DNA of 64,000 bases from Lachnospiraceae bacterium UBA5899 (lineage in GTDB: Bacteria > Bacillota > Clostridia > Lachnospirales > Lachnospiraceae): positions 27,234 to 91,233 of the forward strand of contig DJEL01000046.1 in assembly GCA_002432425.1 (NCBI GenBank), read 5' to 3'. Below are positions 53,247 to 62,393 of this stretch, in pieces; within the stretch, counting starts at the first letter, position 1; every line of letters starts with the position of its first letter. Position numbers and translations under genes: made by a program. The notes beneath the pieces were generated by a model. It was given only the letters and a program-made list of their open reading frames with translations. It did no database searches and was not told where the DNA came from.

Positions 53247-53275
53247 ATTTTAAGGGCTGCCCCTCCTTTTGTCAA
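53247..53275 (-). promoter_or_regulatory. Promoter of the sortase-glycosylation unit
   Basis: Minus strand TTGACA (53270-53275, perfect), 17-base spacer, TAAAAT (53247-53252). Confidence 0.8.
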
Positions 53276-53353
53276 GGAAACTTACCCGCAATATCAAGCT
53301 ACAAAATATTGCAGCAATTTTTGCCACGATATTTTACATGCATCTTTTGCATT

Positions 53354-53383
53354 TTGGCGCGTCCCGTGTTATGCTGATACTAT
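53354..53383 (+). promoter_or_regulatory. Promoter of the small lipoprotein gene
   Basis: TTGGCG (53354-53359), 18-base spacer, TACTAT (53378-53383) with an extended TG before it. Confidence 0.6.
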
Positions 53384-53416
53384 TGTAAAAAGTATTTATG
53401 TAAAAAGGAGATTTCT

Positions 53417-53887
53417 ATGAAAAAAATAAAAAAATACCTGTCCGTTCTGCTTCTTGTGTCCGTATTTTTCCTGTGCGCCTGCTCCACCTACGCCAACAAA
53501 TCCTATACTTTTAATGTCAGCACGGGCGAGCAGATTGTAGTGACCTTAAATGTGAAAGAAGGCTATGATTTAAGCCAGGCAGACGGGCAGTTCACCGTTT
53601 CCGACAAGGACGGCAACGATATTCTGACCGGTATTTTTCTTTTAGAGGGCTATACCGACTCCTACCGGGAAGTTGTGGATGCCGACCCGGATGCCACGGT
53701 TTTAGAGGATAAAAGCACCGGCGGCATTACCTATTTATATTACGAATATGACGGCGAAACCGGCATGGAGCACAACTTCATTGTGGACATTGACGGTGCT
53801 AAAACCGGCGTCCTGCTTGCCAGCCGGGCTTCCGAAGAAGAAGCTTCCAAAGCCTTCTCCATGTTAAGTTTTGAAAAGACGGAGTAA
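53417..53887 (+). CDS. Small lipoprotein of unknown function
   Basis: A 156-residue lipoprotein: lipobox LCAC with Cys at position 22, then a compact, beta-rich domain of about 130 residues (SYTFNVSTGEQIVVTLNVKE, in pieces) without motifs I recognise. AAGGAG precedes the ATG. It has its own promoter, diverging from the sortase unit, and its own terminator. Could be an envelope stress or ligand-binding protein; nothing in the sequence decides. Confidence 0.8.
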   Translation: MKKIKKYLSVLLLVSVFFLCACSTYANKSYTFNVSTGEQIVVTLNVKEGYDLSQADGQFTVSDKDGNDILTGIFLLEGYTDSYREVVDADPDATVLEDKSTGGITYLYYEYDGETGMEHNFIVDIDGAKTGVLLASRASEEEASKAFSMLSFEKTE

Positions 53888-53905
53888 GGACTCCGTAGCT
53901 ATTAT

Positions 53906-53972
53906 AAAGGGCATGTGCGAAAGGAAGTTCCCGAAATCCGGGGAGCGTTCCTTTTTCACATGCCCTTTTTTC
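53906..53972. terminator. Bidirectional terminator between lipoprotein gene and gltD
   Basis: Long hairpin AAAGGGCATGTG / CACATGCCCTTT (53906-53917, 53957-53968) with an inner AAGGAA-TTCCTT stem. The plus-strand exit is TTTTTTCTTA; the minus-strand exit is TTTATAAT. Confidence 0.82.
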
Positions 53973-55409
53973 TTACAGATTGGAGTAACCCATCAGGTAT
54001 TCATCCACCTGCTTGGCTACGGCTCTGCCTTCCGCAATCGCCCATACCACTAAGGACTGTCCTCTGTGCATATCACCGGCGCAGAATATCTTGTCCTGAC
54101 TGGTTTTGTAGGAGCCGGGTGCCGTTTTCACATTGGTTCTCTCGTTCACATCCACCTTAAAAGCCTTGGTCACATATTCTTCACTGCCTAAGAAACCGGC
54201 TGCAATCAGCACCAAATCTGCCGGGATTTCTTTTTCCGTGCCCTCGATGGGCTTCATCAGCATTCTGCCCGTCTTTTTATCCTTGGTGGGCGCCAGTTCT
54301 ACGGTTTTGGCTGCTTTCACATGTCCCTTTTCGTCCTTGATAAATTCCGTTACCGTGGTCTGGTACACTCTCGGATCCTTACCGAATACGAAAATGGCTT
54401 CTTCCTGACCGTAGTCCGTCTTGCAGACCTTCGGCCATTCGGGCCAGGGGTTGCTTTCCGCTCTGGTAAGCGGTGCCTGGGGCATCATCTCCAGCTGGGT
54501 AACGCCTGCCGCCTTCAGACGGATTGCCGTTCCCACACAGTCGTTGCCGGTGTCGCCGCCGCCGATAACCAGCACCTGTTTTCCCTTTGCCAGTTCGTAA
54601 GGCACCTTGGAAAAATCGCTGTCCAGCAGGGTTTTCGTTACTTTTCCCAGGAAATCCACGGCAAAGTAAATACCTTCCGCATCCCTGCCGGGTACGGCAA
54701 TATCGCGGGGATGGGATGCTCCGCAGGCTAAAATCACGCTGTCATACTGTTCCGTCAGTTCCTCCGCCGTCACATCCATGCCCACGTTTACGTTGCAGCG
54801 GAATTCCACACCGGCTTTGGTCAGTAAATCCACTCTCCGGTCAATGACCTTTTTGTCCAGCTTCATATTGGGAATGCCGTAGCGGAGCAGTCCGCCCGGT
54901 CTGTCGCTTCTTTCAAAAACGGTTACCTTGTGGCCTCTTCTGTTTAAGAGCTGGGCAGCCGCCAATCCGGAAGGGCCGCTTCCTACGATGGCTACCGTCT
55001 TGCCGGTACGCACGCCCGGTTCTTTTTCTTCCACAAGACCGTTGGCATATGCATATTCAATCAGGGTTCTTTCATTGGCTTTCGTGGATACGGGAGCCGC
55101 ATGCACGCCGCAGGTGCAGGCTGCTTCGCAGAGCGCCGGGCAGACCCTTCCGGTAAATTCCGGGAAGCTGTGGGTGCTTGCCAGTCTCTTGTATGCCTGG
55201 TCCATTCTGCCGCTGTGGACAAGCTGGTTTACTTCCGGTATCAGATTGTGCAGGGGACAGCCGGACGCCATGCCCGCAATCATCATACCTGCCTGGCAGA
55301 AAGGAACGCCGCAGTCCATACATCTGTCTGCCTGTTTTTTTGCCTCTTCCACAGGTGCCACATCATGAAATTCCTCAAAATTCTTTATTCTTTCTTCGAT
55401 GCTTTCCAT
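53973..55409 (-). CDS. gltD: Glutamate synthase small subunit
   Basis: A 478-residue FAD/Fe-S reductase that passes NAD(P)H electrons to GltB. N-terminal iron-sulfur cysteines (CMDCGVPFCQAG, CPLHNLIPE and GRVCPALCEAACTCG), FAD site VAIVGSGPSGLAAAQLL, NADPH site VLVIGGGDTGNDCVG, and C-terminal FCAGDMHRGQSLVVWAI. The N-terminus is about 15-20 residues shorter than many relatives. It follows gltB by 14 bases. Confidence 0.95.
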   Translation of the reverse strand: MESIEERIKNFEEFHDVAPVEEAKKQADRCMDCGVPFCQAGMMIAGMASGCPLHNLIPEVNQLVHSGRMDQAYKRLASTHSFPEFTGRVCPALCEAACTCGVHAAPVSTKANERTLIEYAYANGLVEEKEPGVRTGKTVAIVGSGPSGLAAAQLLNRRGHKVTVFERSDRPGGLLRYGIPNMKLDKKVIDRRVDLLTKAGVEFRCNVNVGMDVTAEELTEQYDSVILACGASHPRDIAVPGRDAEGIYFAVDFLGKVTKTLLDSDFSKVPYELAKGKQVLVIGGGDTGNDCVGTAIRLKAAGVTQLEMMPQAPLTRAESNPWPEWPKVCKTDYGQEEAIFVFGKDPRVYQTTVTEFIKDEKGHVKAAKTVELAPTKDKKTGRMLMKPIEGTEKEIPADLVLIAAGFLGSEEYVTKAFKVDVNERTNVKTAPGSYKTSQDKIFCAGDMHRGQSLVVWAIAEGRAVAKQVDEYLMGYSNL

Positions 55410-55423
55410 TGTTCCTTCCCTCC

Positions 55424-58400
55424 TTATGCCTTTCCTACGCTTACATAAAAGGCCTCAATCTGTGCCTCTTCCTTACCCATGCCCTGTTCCTCAAACTGTG
55501 CGGAAAGATGGAGCATGCGCTTGTAATCACCCGGAATAATCTTCTTGAACTTGGGCAGATATTCTTCAAAATGCTTTAAGATTTCCGCACCCTTTAAGGA
55601 ACCGGTTGCTTTGGTGTGGTTTTCAATCATATGCAGAAGCTCTTCTTCATCCGCCTTGTTGTCCACCTTTTCCATGAGAACCATTTCCTTGTTCAGATTT
55701 TTGTATAAGCAGTTCTGGTCATCAAGTACATAGGCGATACCGCCGCTCATGCCGGCTGCAAAGTTCTTGCCGGTAGGGCCGAGCACTACCACACGTCCGC
55801 CGGTCATGTATTCGCAGCCATGCTCGCCGACACCTTCGACTACCGCTACGGCACCGGAGTTACGGACGCAGAAACGTTCGCCAGCCATGCCCGCAATGTA
55901 GGCTTCACCGGAGGTAGCACCGTAAAGAGCCACGTTGCCGATGATGACATTTTCTTCGGTTTCATAAGCGGCATCCTTGGGCGCATACACAATCAGCTTG
56001 CCACCGGATAAGCCCTTGCCGAAGTAGTCGTTGGAGTCGCCGCAAAGGTCAAGTGTAAGTCCCTTCGGAATGAAAGCGCCGAAGCTCTGTCCGCCGGCAC
56101 CGGTACATGCCACGGTAATGGTATCTTCCGGCATGCCTTCCGGATATCTGCGGCACATTTCCGCGCCGAGCAGAGTACCGAAAGTACGATCGGTATTGGT
56201 CAGTTCAATGGAAACTCTGGCGGGAGTGCCGTTTTCCAGGGCTTCCCTTACCTTCTTCTGTTTCAGAAGTACGGTTTCGTCCTTTACTTTATTCAAAGCA
56301 AAATCATATACCTGCGCCGGATTGAAGGCTGCATTGCCGGACTGCTTTAAGATAGCGCTTAAATCAAGCTTTGCCTCTCTGTCCGTCAGATGTTCTTTTG
56401 TCTTTAACAAATCGGTTCTGCCCACCATTTCTTCCACGGTGCGGACACCTAATTTTGCCATGTATTCCCGGAGCTGTCTGGCAATGAAGAGCATGAAGTT
56501 CTCCACATATTCGGGCTTGCCGGTAAATCTGGTACGAAGCTTGGGGTCCTGGGTGGCAACGCCCATGGGACAGGTATCGAGATTGCATACACGCATCATG
56601 ACGCAGCCCATAACAACCAGCGGAGCGGTTGCAAAACCGAATTCCTCTGCGCCAAGCAGCGCCGCAATGGCTACGTCCCTGCCGCTCATTAACTTACCGT
56701 CGGTTTCCACGATGACTCTGTGACGCAGACCGTTGGAAATCAGGGTCTGGTGTGCTTCCGCAAGACCCAGCTCCCAGGGAAGGCCGGCATTGTGGATGGA
56801 GCTTAAGGGCGCCGCACCGGTACCGCCGTCATAACCGGAAATCAGGATAACCTGCGCACCGGCTTTAGCAACACCTGCCGCAACCGTGCCGACACCGGCT
56901 TCGGAAACTAATTTTACGGAAATTCTTGCATTTTTATTGGCATTCTTTAAGTCATAAATAAGCTGTGCCAAATCCTCAATGGAATAAATATCGTGATGAG
57001 GGGGCGGGGAAATCAGGCTCACGCCGGGTGTGGAATGTCTGGTCTTGGCAATCCAGGGGTAAACCTTTCCGGCAGGCAGATGACCGCCTTCACCGGGTTT
57101 TGCCCCCTGCGCCATTTTAATCTGGATTTCCTTGGCACTCAGTAAATAGCGTTCGGTAACACCGAAACGGCCGCTGGCTACCTGCTTGATGGCAGAGCTT
57201 CTGTCGTGGTCGGTTCCCGCCGTTGCCAGTCTTTCGTCGCTTTCACCGCCCTCGCCGCTGTTGGACTTGCCGTGCAGATGGTTCATGGCAATGGCAAGAG
57301 TGGCATGGGCTTCCTCGGAAATGGAACCGTAGGACATCGCACCGGTCTTGAAACGCTTTACAATGGACTCTTCACTTTCTACTTCGGAAAGAGGAATGCC
57401 TTCCTCCGGGTAGTTAAAGTCAAGCAGACTTCTTAAATAACCGGTATCCTCCGCATCCACCATTTTGGTATATTCGGTAAATTTGCCGTAGTCCCCTTCT
57501 CTGGTGGACTGCTGCAGCATGTGGATGGTCGCGGGATTGTAACGGTGCTTTTCGCCGCCGCTTCTCATCTTGTGGCGTCCCACGCTGGCTAAGCTGTAGT
57601 CCGTCTGCAAGCCCAGAGGGTCAAATGCCTTGGAATGCTGGGCGTCGGTCTGTGCGGCTAAATCTTCCAGTGTGATACCGCCGATACGGCTGACCGTACC
57701 GGTGAAATATTTCTCGGTTACTTCCTTGGAAATACCGATGGCTTCAAAAATCTGGCTGCCCTGATAGGACTGGATGGTGGAAATACCCATCTTCGACGCA
57801 ATCTTTACAATGCCCTGCAGAATGGCGTTGTCGTAGTCTGCAACGGCTGCGTAATAATCTTTGTTCAGAAGTCCCTCTTCAATCAGTTCCCCAATGGTGG
57901 CGTGTGCCAGATACGGGTTGACAGCGCTGGCACCGTAGCCAAGCAGAGTGGCAAAATGATGCACCTCTCTCGGTTCTGCGGACTCCAAAATAAGGGACAT
58001 GGCGGTACATTTCTTGGTCTGCACCAGATGTCTGTGAACGGCTGCCACCGCCAAAAGGGAAGGCAGTGCCACATGGTTTTCGTCCACGCCTCTGTCGGAA
58101 AGGATGAGCACGTTGGCGCCCTTTCTGTAGGCCTTGTCCACTTCTACGAACAGATGATCCAGCACTCTCTGGAACGGGGTGCTCTTGTAGAATAGGATGG
58201 AAACCTTTTCTACCTGGAAACCGGGCTTGTTCATATTTTCGATTTTCAATAAATCCAGGTCTGCCAGAATGGGATTTTCAATCTTGAGCACATGGCAGTT
58301 CTCGGGCTTTTCCTCCAAAAGGTTACCGTTTTTGCCTACATAAATGGTGGTGGATGTTACGATTTTTTCACGTACCGCATCAATGGGCGGGTTTGTTACC

Positions 58401-59950
58401 TGTGCAAACATCTGCTTAAAATAACCGAACAGCGGCTGATATTCCTTGGACAGTACGGCAAGCGGGGTATCCACACCCATGGCGCCGATGTGCTCGGAAC
58501 CGTTCAGTGCCATGCTGCAGATGCCGTCATGGTATTCTTCGTAGGTGTAGCCGAATGCTTTCTGCAGGCGGGCACGCTCCTCCGGTGTGTAGGAAGGCAC
58601 CATTTTGTTGGGGATTTTTAACTCCCGCAGGGAAATCAGGTTGCTGTCCAGCCATTCGCCGTAAGGCTCCTTGTGTGCATAGGTTTCCTTAATTTCTTCG
58701 TCCGTGAAAATCTTGCCCTTTACGGTATCGATTAAAAGCATTTTGCCGGGATGAAGACGTTCTTTCTTTAATATATGGCTTTCTTCCAGCGGCAGCACGC
58801 CCACTTCGGAAGAAAGAATGAGTCTGCCATCGTCCATGACATAGTAACGGGAAGGACGCAGGCCGTTTCTGTCCAGTACGGCGCCCATTACATCGCCGTC
58901 GGAGTAAAGAATGGAAGCCGGGCCGTCCCAGGGTTCCATCATGGTTGCATAATATTGATAGAAATCGCGGCATTCCTTGGAGATGGTATCGTTGTGGGAC
59001 CAGGGCTCCGGAATTAAAACCATAGCTGCCAGCGGCAGGGGCATACCGCTCATGACCAGAAATTCCAGCGTGGCATCCAGCATGGCGGAGTCGGAACCGT
59101 CCTTATGAATAACCGGCAGTACCTTGCTCATGTCGTCCGGGTCAAAGGTATCGGTATGCATGGTTTCTTCCCGGGCAAGCATCTTGTCCACGTTGCCCTT
59201 GATGGTGTTGATTTCACCGTTGTGTACGATAAAGTGGTTCGGATGGGCTCTTTCCCAGCTCGGGTTCGTGTTGGTGGAGAAACGGGAATGCACCATGGCA
59301 ATGGCGGTGGTATAGGACTCATCCTGTAAATCCTTAAAGAAGGTACGGAGCTGTCCTACCAGAAACATTCCTTTATATACAATCGTTCTGCAGGATAAGG
59401 AGGGAACATAGGTGTTGTCGTTACTCTGTTCAAACACCCTTCTTACCACATACAGTTTTCTGTCAAAATCAATATCGTCTGCGATACCGGCGGGTCTTTT
59501 GATAAATCCCTGGTAAATGGCGGGCATGCAGGATCTGGCTTTCTTGCCCAGCACTTCCGGTACGGTCAGCACTTCACGCCAGCCTAAGAATTCCATGCCT
59601 TCTTTTTTTACAATGATTTCAAACATCTTCTTCGCCTGGCCGCGCTTTAATTCGTTCTGGGGAAAGAAGAACATGCCTACGCCGTATTCTCTTTCTTTTC
59701 CTATTGCGATGCCTGCCTCCTTGCAGACCTTCTGAAAGAAATGATGCGGCACCTGGGTCAATATACCGACGCCGTCACCGGTTTTTCCTTCTGCATCCTT
59801 TCCGGCACGATGCTCCAGATGTTCTACAATTTTCAGAGCATCGTCCACAATCATGTGGCTTTTCTTACCATGTATATTGACGATAGCGCCAATACCGCAG
59901 TTGTCATGCTCAAAATTGCTGTCATACAATCCGGCTTCTTTGTTTTCCAT
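55424..59950 (-). CDS. gltB: Glutamate synthase large subunit
   Basis: A 1508-residue ferredoxin/NADPH-type GOGAT subunit that makes two glutamates from glutamine and 2-oxoglutarate. It has a 17-residue propeptide before the N-terminal nucleophile Cys 18 (NCGIG), the class II amidase domain to about 400, a central domain, the FMN domain (GGTGAAPLSSIHNAG; 3Fe-4S cysteines in CNLDTCPMG), and the C-terminal beta-helix (GGRVVVLGPTGKNFAAG). Length is typical. Upstream is a long terminator-like hairpin. Confidence 0.96.
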   Translation of the reverse strand: MENKEAGLYDSNFEHDNCGIGAIVNIHGKKSHMIVDDALKIVEHLEHRAGKDAEGKTGDGVGILTQVPHHFFQKVCKEAGIAIGKEREYGVGMFFFPQNELKRGQAKKMFEIIVKKEGMEFLGWREVLTVPEVLGKKARSCMPAIYQGFIKRPAGIADDIDFDRKLYVVRRVFEQSNDNTYVPSLSCRTIVYKGMFLVGQLRTFFKDLQDESYTTAIAMVHSRFSTNTNPSWERAHPNHFIVHNGEINTIKGNVDKMLAREETMHTDTFDPDDMSKVLPVIHKDGSDSAMLDATLEFLVMSGMPLPLAAMVLIPEPWSHNDTISKECRDFYQYYATMMEPWDGPASILYSDGDVMGAVLDRNGLRPSRYYVMDDGRLILSSEVGVLPLEESHILKKERLHPGKMLLIDTVKGKIFTDEEIKETYAHKEPYGEWLDSNLISLRELKIPNKMVPSYTPEERARLQKAFGYTYEEYHDGICSMALNGSEHIGAMGVDTPLAVLSKEYQPLFGYFKQMFAQVTNPPIDAVREKIVTSTTIYVGKNGNLLEEKPENCHVLKIENPILADLDLLKIENMNKPGFQVEKVSILFYKSTPFQRVLDHLFVEVDKAYRKGANVLILSDRGVDENHVALPSLLAVAAVHRHLVQTKKCTAMSLILESAEPREVHHFATLLGYGASAVNPYLAHATIGELIEEGLLNKDYYAAVADYDNAILQGIVKIASKMGISTIQSYQGSQIFEAIGISKEVTEKYFTGTVSRIGGITLEDLAAQTDAQHSKAFDPLGLQTDYSLASVGRHKMRSGGEKHRYNPATIHMLQQSTREGDYGKFTEYTKMVDAEDTGYLRSLLDFNYPEEGIPLSEVESEESIVKRFKTGAMSYGSISEEAHATLAIAMNHLHGKSNSGEGGESDERLATAGTDHDRSSAIKQVASGRFGVTERYLLSAKEIQIKMAQGAKPGEGGHLPAGKVYPWIAKTRHSTPGVSLISPPPHHDIYSIEDLAQLIYDLKNANKNARISVKLVSEAGVGTVAAGVAKAGAQVILISGYDGGTGAAPLSSIHNAGLPWELGLAEAHQTLISNGLRHRVIVETDGKLMSGRDVAIAALLGAEEFGFATAPLVVMGCVMMRVCNLDTCPMGVATQDPKLRTRFTGKPEYVENFMLFIARQLREYMAKLGVRTVEEMVGRTDLLKTKEHLTDREAKLDLSAILKQSGNAAFNPAQVYDFALNKVKDETVLLKQKKVREALENGTPARVSIELTNTDRTFGTLLGAEMCRRYPEGMPEDTITVACTGAGGQSFGAFIPKGLTLDLCGDSNDYFGKGLSGGKLIVYAPKDAAYETEENVIIGNVALYGATSGEAYIAGMAGERFCVRNSGAVAVVEGVGEHGCEYMTGGRVVVLGPTGKNFAAGMSGGIAYVLDDQNCLYKNLNKEMVLMEKVDNKADEEELLHMIENHTKATGSLKGAEILKHFEEYLPKFKKIIPGDYKRMLHLSAQFEEQGMGKEEAQIEAFYVSVGKA

Positions 59951-60016
59951 ACTGATTTCCTCCTCGCCTTTTTATGAGAATTTTCCCCATTTCGCAGGTA
60001 TGGCTTATTGAAATGT

Positions 60017-60090
60017 AAAAAAGGCACCTCGGAACTTTTCGTTTTCGTTCTTTCTATAGAAGAAACGAAAACCCGTTCCAAGACGCCTTT
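60017..60090 (-). promoter_or_regulatory. Terminator-like leader hairpin of gltB
   Basis: Read on the minus strand: AAAGGCGTCTTGGAAC (60090-60075) pairs with GTTCCGAGGTGCC (60035-60023) around an extra inner stem (GTTTTCGTT / AACGAAAAC on the plus strand), then six T (60022-60017). It lies 67 bases before the gltB start, so it would end transcription before gltB unless read through. Its 5' arm nearly matches that of the glnN leader. Confidence 0.75.
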
Positions 60091-60190
60091 GTCTTTTCAA
60101 ACCTGCGTGTAAAATTTTATAAAGTTGATTGTATAATAGGCTTTCTTTTTTGTAAAGTACTTTTTTTTATTTTTTTTTGCAAAAAAGCTC

Positions 60191-60219
60191 TTGACATTTT
60201 CGGAAGCAGGGTGCATACT
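60191..60219 (+). promoter_or_regulatory. Promoter of glnN-purF
   Basis: TTGACA (60191-60196), 17-base spacer, CATACT (60214-60219), preceded by long T and A/T-rich tracts that could act as an UP element. The start is predicted at about 60226, ten bases before the leader hairpin. Confidence 0.78.
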
Positions 60220-60235
60220 ACGAAGCATAAAAAGC

Positions 60236-60273
60236 AAAGGCGCTTTGGAGAACTCCTCCGAAGTGCCTTTTTT
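60236..60273 (+). promoter_or_regulatory. Terminator-like leader hairpin of glnN
   Basis: Arms AAAGGCGCTTTGGAG (60236-60250) and CTCCGAAGTGCCTTT (60256-60270), 15 pairs with two G-T, loop of five, then TTTTTT. It sits between the promoter and the ribosome-binding site (AAAGGAG), so full transcription needs read-through. No room for a large riboswitch aptamer upstream of it. Confidence 0.78.
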
Positions 60274-60296
60274 GTATATCGAAAGGAGAAAACATT

Positions 60297-62393
60297 ATGG
60301 CAAAGAGCATTCCCGAACTCTACGGAAGCCTGGTATTCAACGACAAGATCATGCGTGATAAGCTGCCCAAGGATATCTATAAGGCACTCCGCAAAACAAT
60401 TGAAAATGGTACACACTTGGAGTTGGATGTAGCCAACTCGGTTGCAGTAGCAATGAAAGAATGGGCCGTTGAAAACGGTGCTACTCATTTCACCCACTGG
60501 TTCCAGCCTATGACAGGATTTACCGCAGAAAAGCATGACAGCTTTATCAGCCCGACAGGGGATGGTCAGGTCATCATGGACTTCTCAGGCAAGGAACTGG
60601 TAAAGGGCGAGCCCGATGCTTCCAGCTTCCCTTCCGGCGGCTTACGCGCCACCTTTGAAGCAAGAGGTTATACCGCATGGGATCCTACCTCTCCCGCTTT
60701 CATTAAAGATACTACCCTTTATATTCCCACCGCTTTCTGTTCCTACAGCGGCGAGGCACTGGACAAGAAAACTCCTCTGCTCCGTTCCATGGAAGCATTA
60801 AGCAAGGAGGCCTGCAAGGTTCTTCACTTACTCGGTAAGGATGATGTAACCGGTGTTTCCACCACCGTAGGTCCCGAACAGGAATACTTCTTAATTGATA
60901 AGGAAGATTACAAGAAACGGAAAGACCTGATTTTCACCGGCAGAACCCTGTTAGGTGCCCTTCCTCCCAAGGGACAGGAAATGGAAGACCACTACTTCGG
61001 TGCCCTGAAGCCCCGTGTAGCCGCTTACATGCAGGATTTGGACGAAGAACTTTGGAAATTAGGCATTCCCGCCAAGACCAAGCACAACGAGGTTGCTCCT
61101 TCCCAGCATGAACTGGCACCCGTTTTCGATACCGCAAACGTAGCGGTTGACCACAACCAGCTCACCATGGAAATGATGAAGGAAGTTGCAGACCGTCACG
61201 GTTATGTCTGCCTCTTACATGAGAAGCCCTTCGACGGCATCAATGGCAGTGGTAAGCATAACAACTGGTCCATGATTACCAATACCGGTGCAAACCTGTT
61301 AGAGCCTGGCCGTACTCCCGCTGAGAACACCCAGTTCTTAGTATTCTTAACCGCCGTTATCAAGGCTGTTGATGAGTATGCCGATTTGCTTCGTCTTTCC
61401 GTAGCAAGTGCCGGAAACGACCACAGACTCGGTGCAAACGAGGCACCGCCCGCTATCGTTTCCATGTTCCTCGGCGATGAACTGACCGAAGTACTGGATG
61501 CCATCGAAAAAGGTACCTTCTTCGATTCCAAGCAGCGTATTGCCATGGATACCGGTGCTGCCGTACTTCCTCATTTCTTCAAGGATACCACCGACAGAAA
61601 CCGTACTTCACCGTTCGCTTTCACCGGCAACAAATTTGAATTCCGTATGTTAGGCTCCTCTATTTCCGTAGCAGGTCCCAACATTGTATTAAATACCGCT
61701 GTAGCAGAGGCTCTTTCCCAGTTCTACGAAATCCTGAAGGATGTTCCTGCTGAAGAAATGGATGCCGCTGTCCGCAAGCTGGTTAAGGATACCGTTATTG
61801 CCCACAAGAGAATTGTCTTCAACGGCAACGGTTATACCGACGAATGGGTTGCAGAAGCTGAGAAGCGTGGTCTTTACAACTTAAAGTCCACTCCGGAAGC
61901 TCTTCCTGTATTCAAGGCTGAGAAGAACGTAAAGCTCTTTACTTCCCACCATATTTTCACCGAAACCGAAATCTTCTCCCGTTACGAAATCTTACTGGAG
62001 AACTATATAAAGACCATACATATTGAAGCTAAGACACTTTACAGCATGGTGGAACAGCAGTTCATGCCGGCACTGCTTCATTACACTGACACCTTAAGCA
62101 GCTCCATCGCAGAAAAGAAAGCTGTTGCCGATTTACCCTGCACCGCTGAAACTGCTTTGCTCAAGGATATGTCCGCTGCTTACGAAAGCCTCTACACCTT
62201 ATCCGAGAAGCTGGCTGCCGATACCGCAGAAGCAGAAGGTCTTACCGACAACGCAAAGGCTTCCTTCTTCTACCATGACACCATCATCAAGGATATGGAC
62301 GATATCCGTGCCGTAGCCGATAAGGCAGAAGTTAAACTTCCGAAAGAATTTTTACCTTACCCTTCCTACGAGGAGATGCTGTTCTATGTATAG
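60297..62393 (+). CDS. glnN: Glutamine synthetase type III
   Basis: A 698-residue GSIII enzyme, which makes glutamine from glutamate, ammonia and ATP as a dodecamer; the family is about 700 residues, far longer than GSI. Motifs: THWFQPMTGFTAEKHDSF, PDASSFPSGGLRATFEARGY (in pieces), GPEQEYFLID (metal Glu), KHNEVAPSQHELAPVF, and NGSGKHNNWSMIT. Start follows AAAGGAG. Regulated probably through its leader hairpin. It overlaps purF by eight bases. Confidence 0.96.
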   Translation: MAKSIPELYGSLVFNDKIMRDKLPKDIYKALRKTIENGTHLELDVANSVAVAMKEWAVENGATHFTHWFQPMTGFTAEKHDSFISPTGDGQVIMDFSGKELVKGEPDASSFPSGGLRATFEARGYTAWDPTSPAFIKDTTLYIPTAFCSYSGEALDKKTPLLRSMEALSKEACKVLHLLGKDDVTGVSTTVGPEQEYFLIDKEDYKKRKDLIFTGRTLLGALPPKGQEMEDHYFGALKPRVAAYMQDLDEELWKLGIPAKTKHNEVAPSQHELAPVFDTANVAVDHNQLTMEMMKEVADRHGYVCLLHEKPFDGINGSGKHNNWSMITNTGANLLEPGRTPAENTQFLVFLTAVIKAVDEYADLLRLSVASAGNDHRLGANEAPPAIVSMFLGDELTEVLDAIEKGTFFDSKQRIAMDTGAAVLPHFFKDTTDRNRTSPFAFTGNKFEFRMLGSSISVAGPNIVLNTAVAEALSQFYEILKDVPAEEMDAAVRKLVKDTVIAHKRIVFNGNGYTDEWVAEAEKRGLYNLKSTPEALPVFKAEKNVKLFTSHHIFTETEIFSRYEILLENYIKTIHIEAKTLYSMVEQQFMPALLHYTDTLSSSIAEKKAVADLPCTAETALLKDMSAAYESLYTLSEKLAADTAEAEGLTDNAKASFFYHDTIIKDMDDIRAVADKAEVKLPKEFLPYPSYEEMLFYV

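Noticed and set aside
56031..56723. A 230-codon plus-strand frame
   Set aside because: Antisense to gltB, composition Ser/Val/Pro-rich with no recognisable domain.
60017..60296. T-box or glutamine riboswitch before gltB/glnN
   Set aside because: No T-box sequence (AGGGTGGNACCGCG-like) and no room for a known glutamine aptamer in the short glnN leader.
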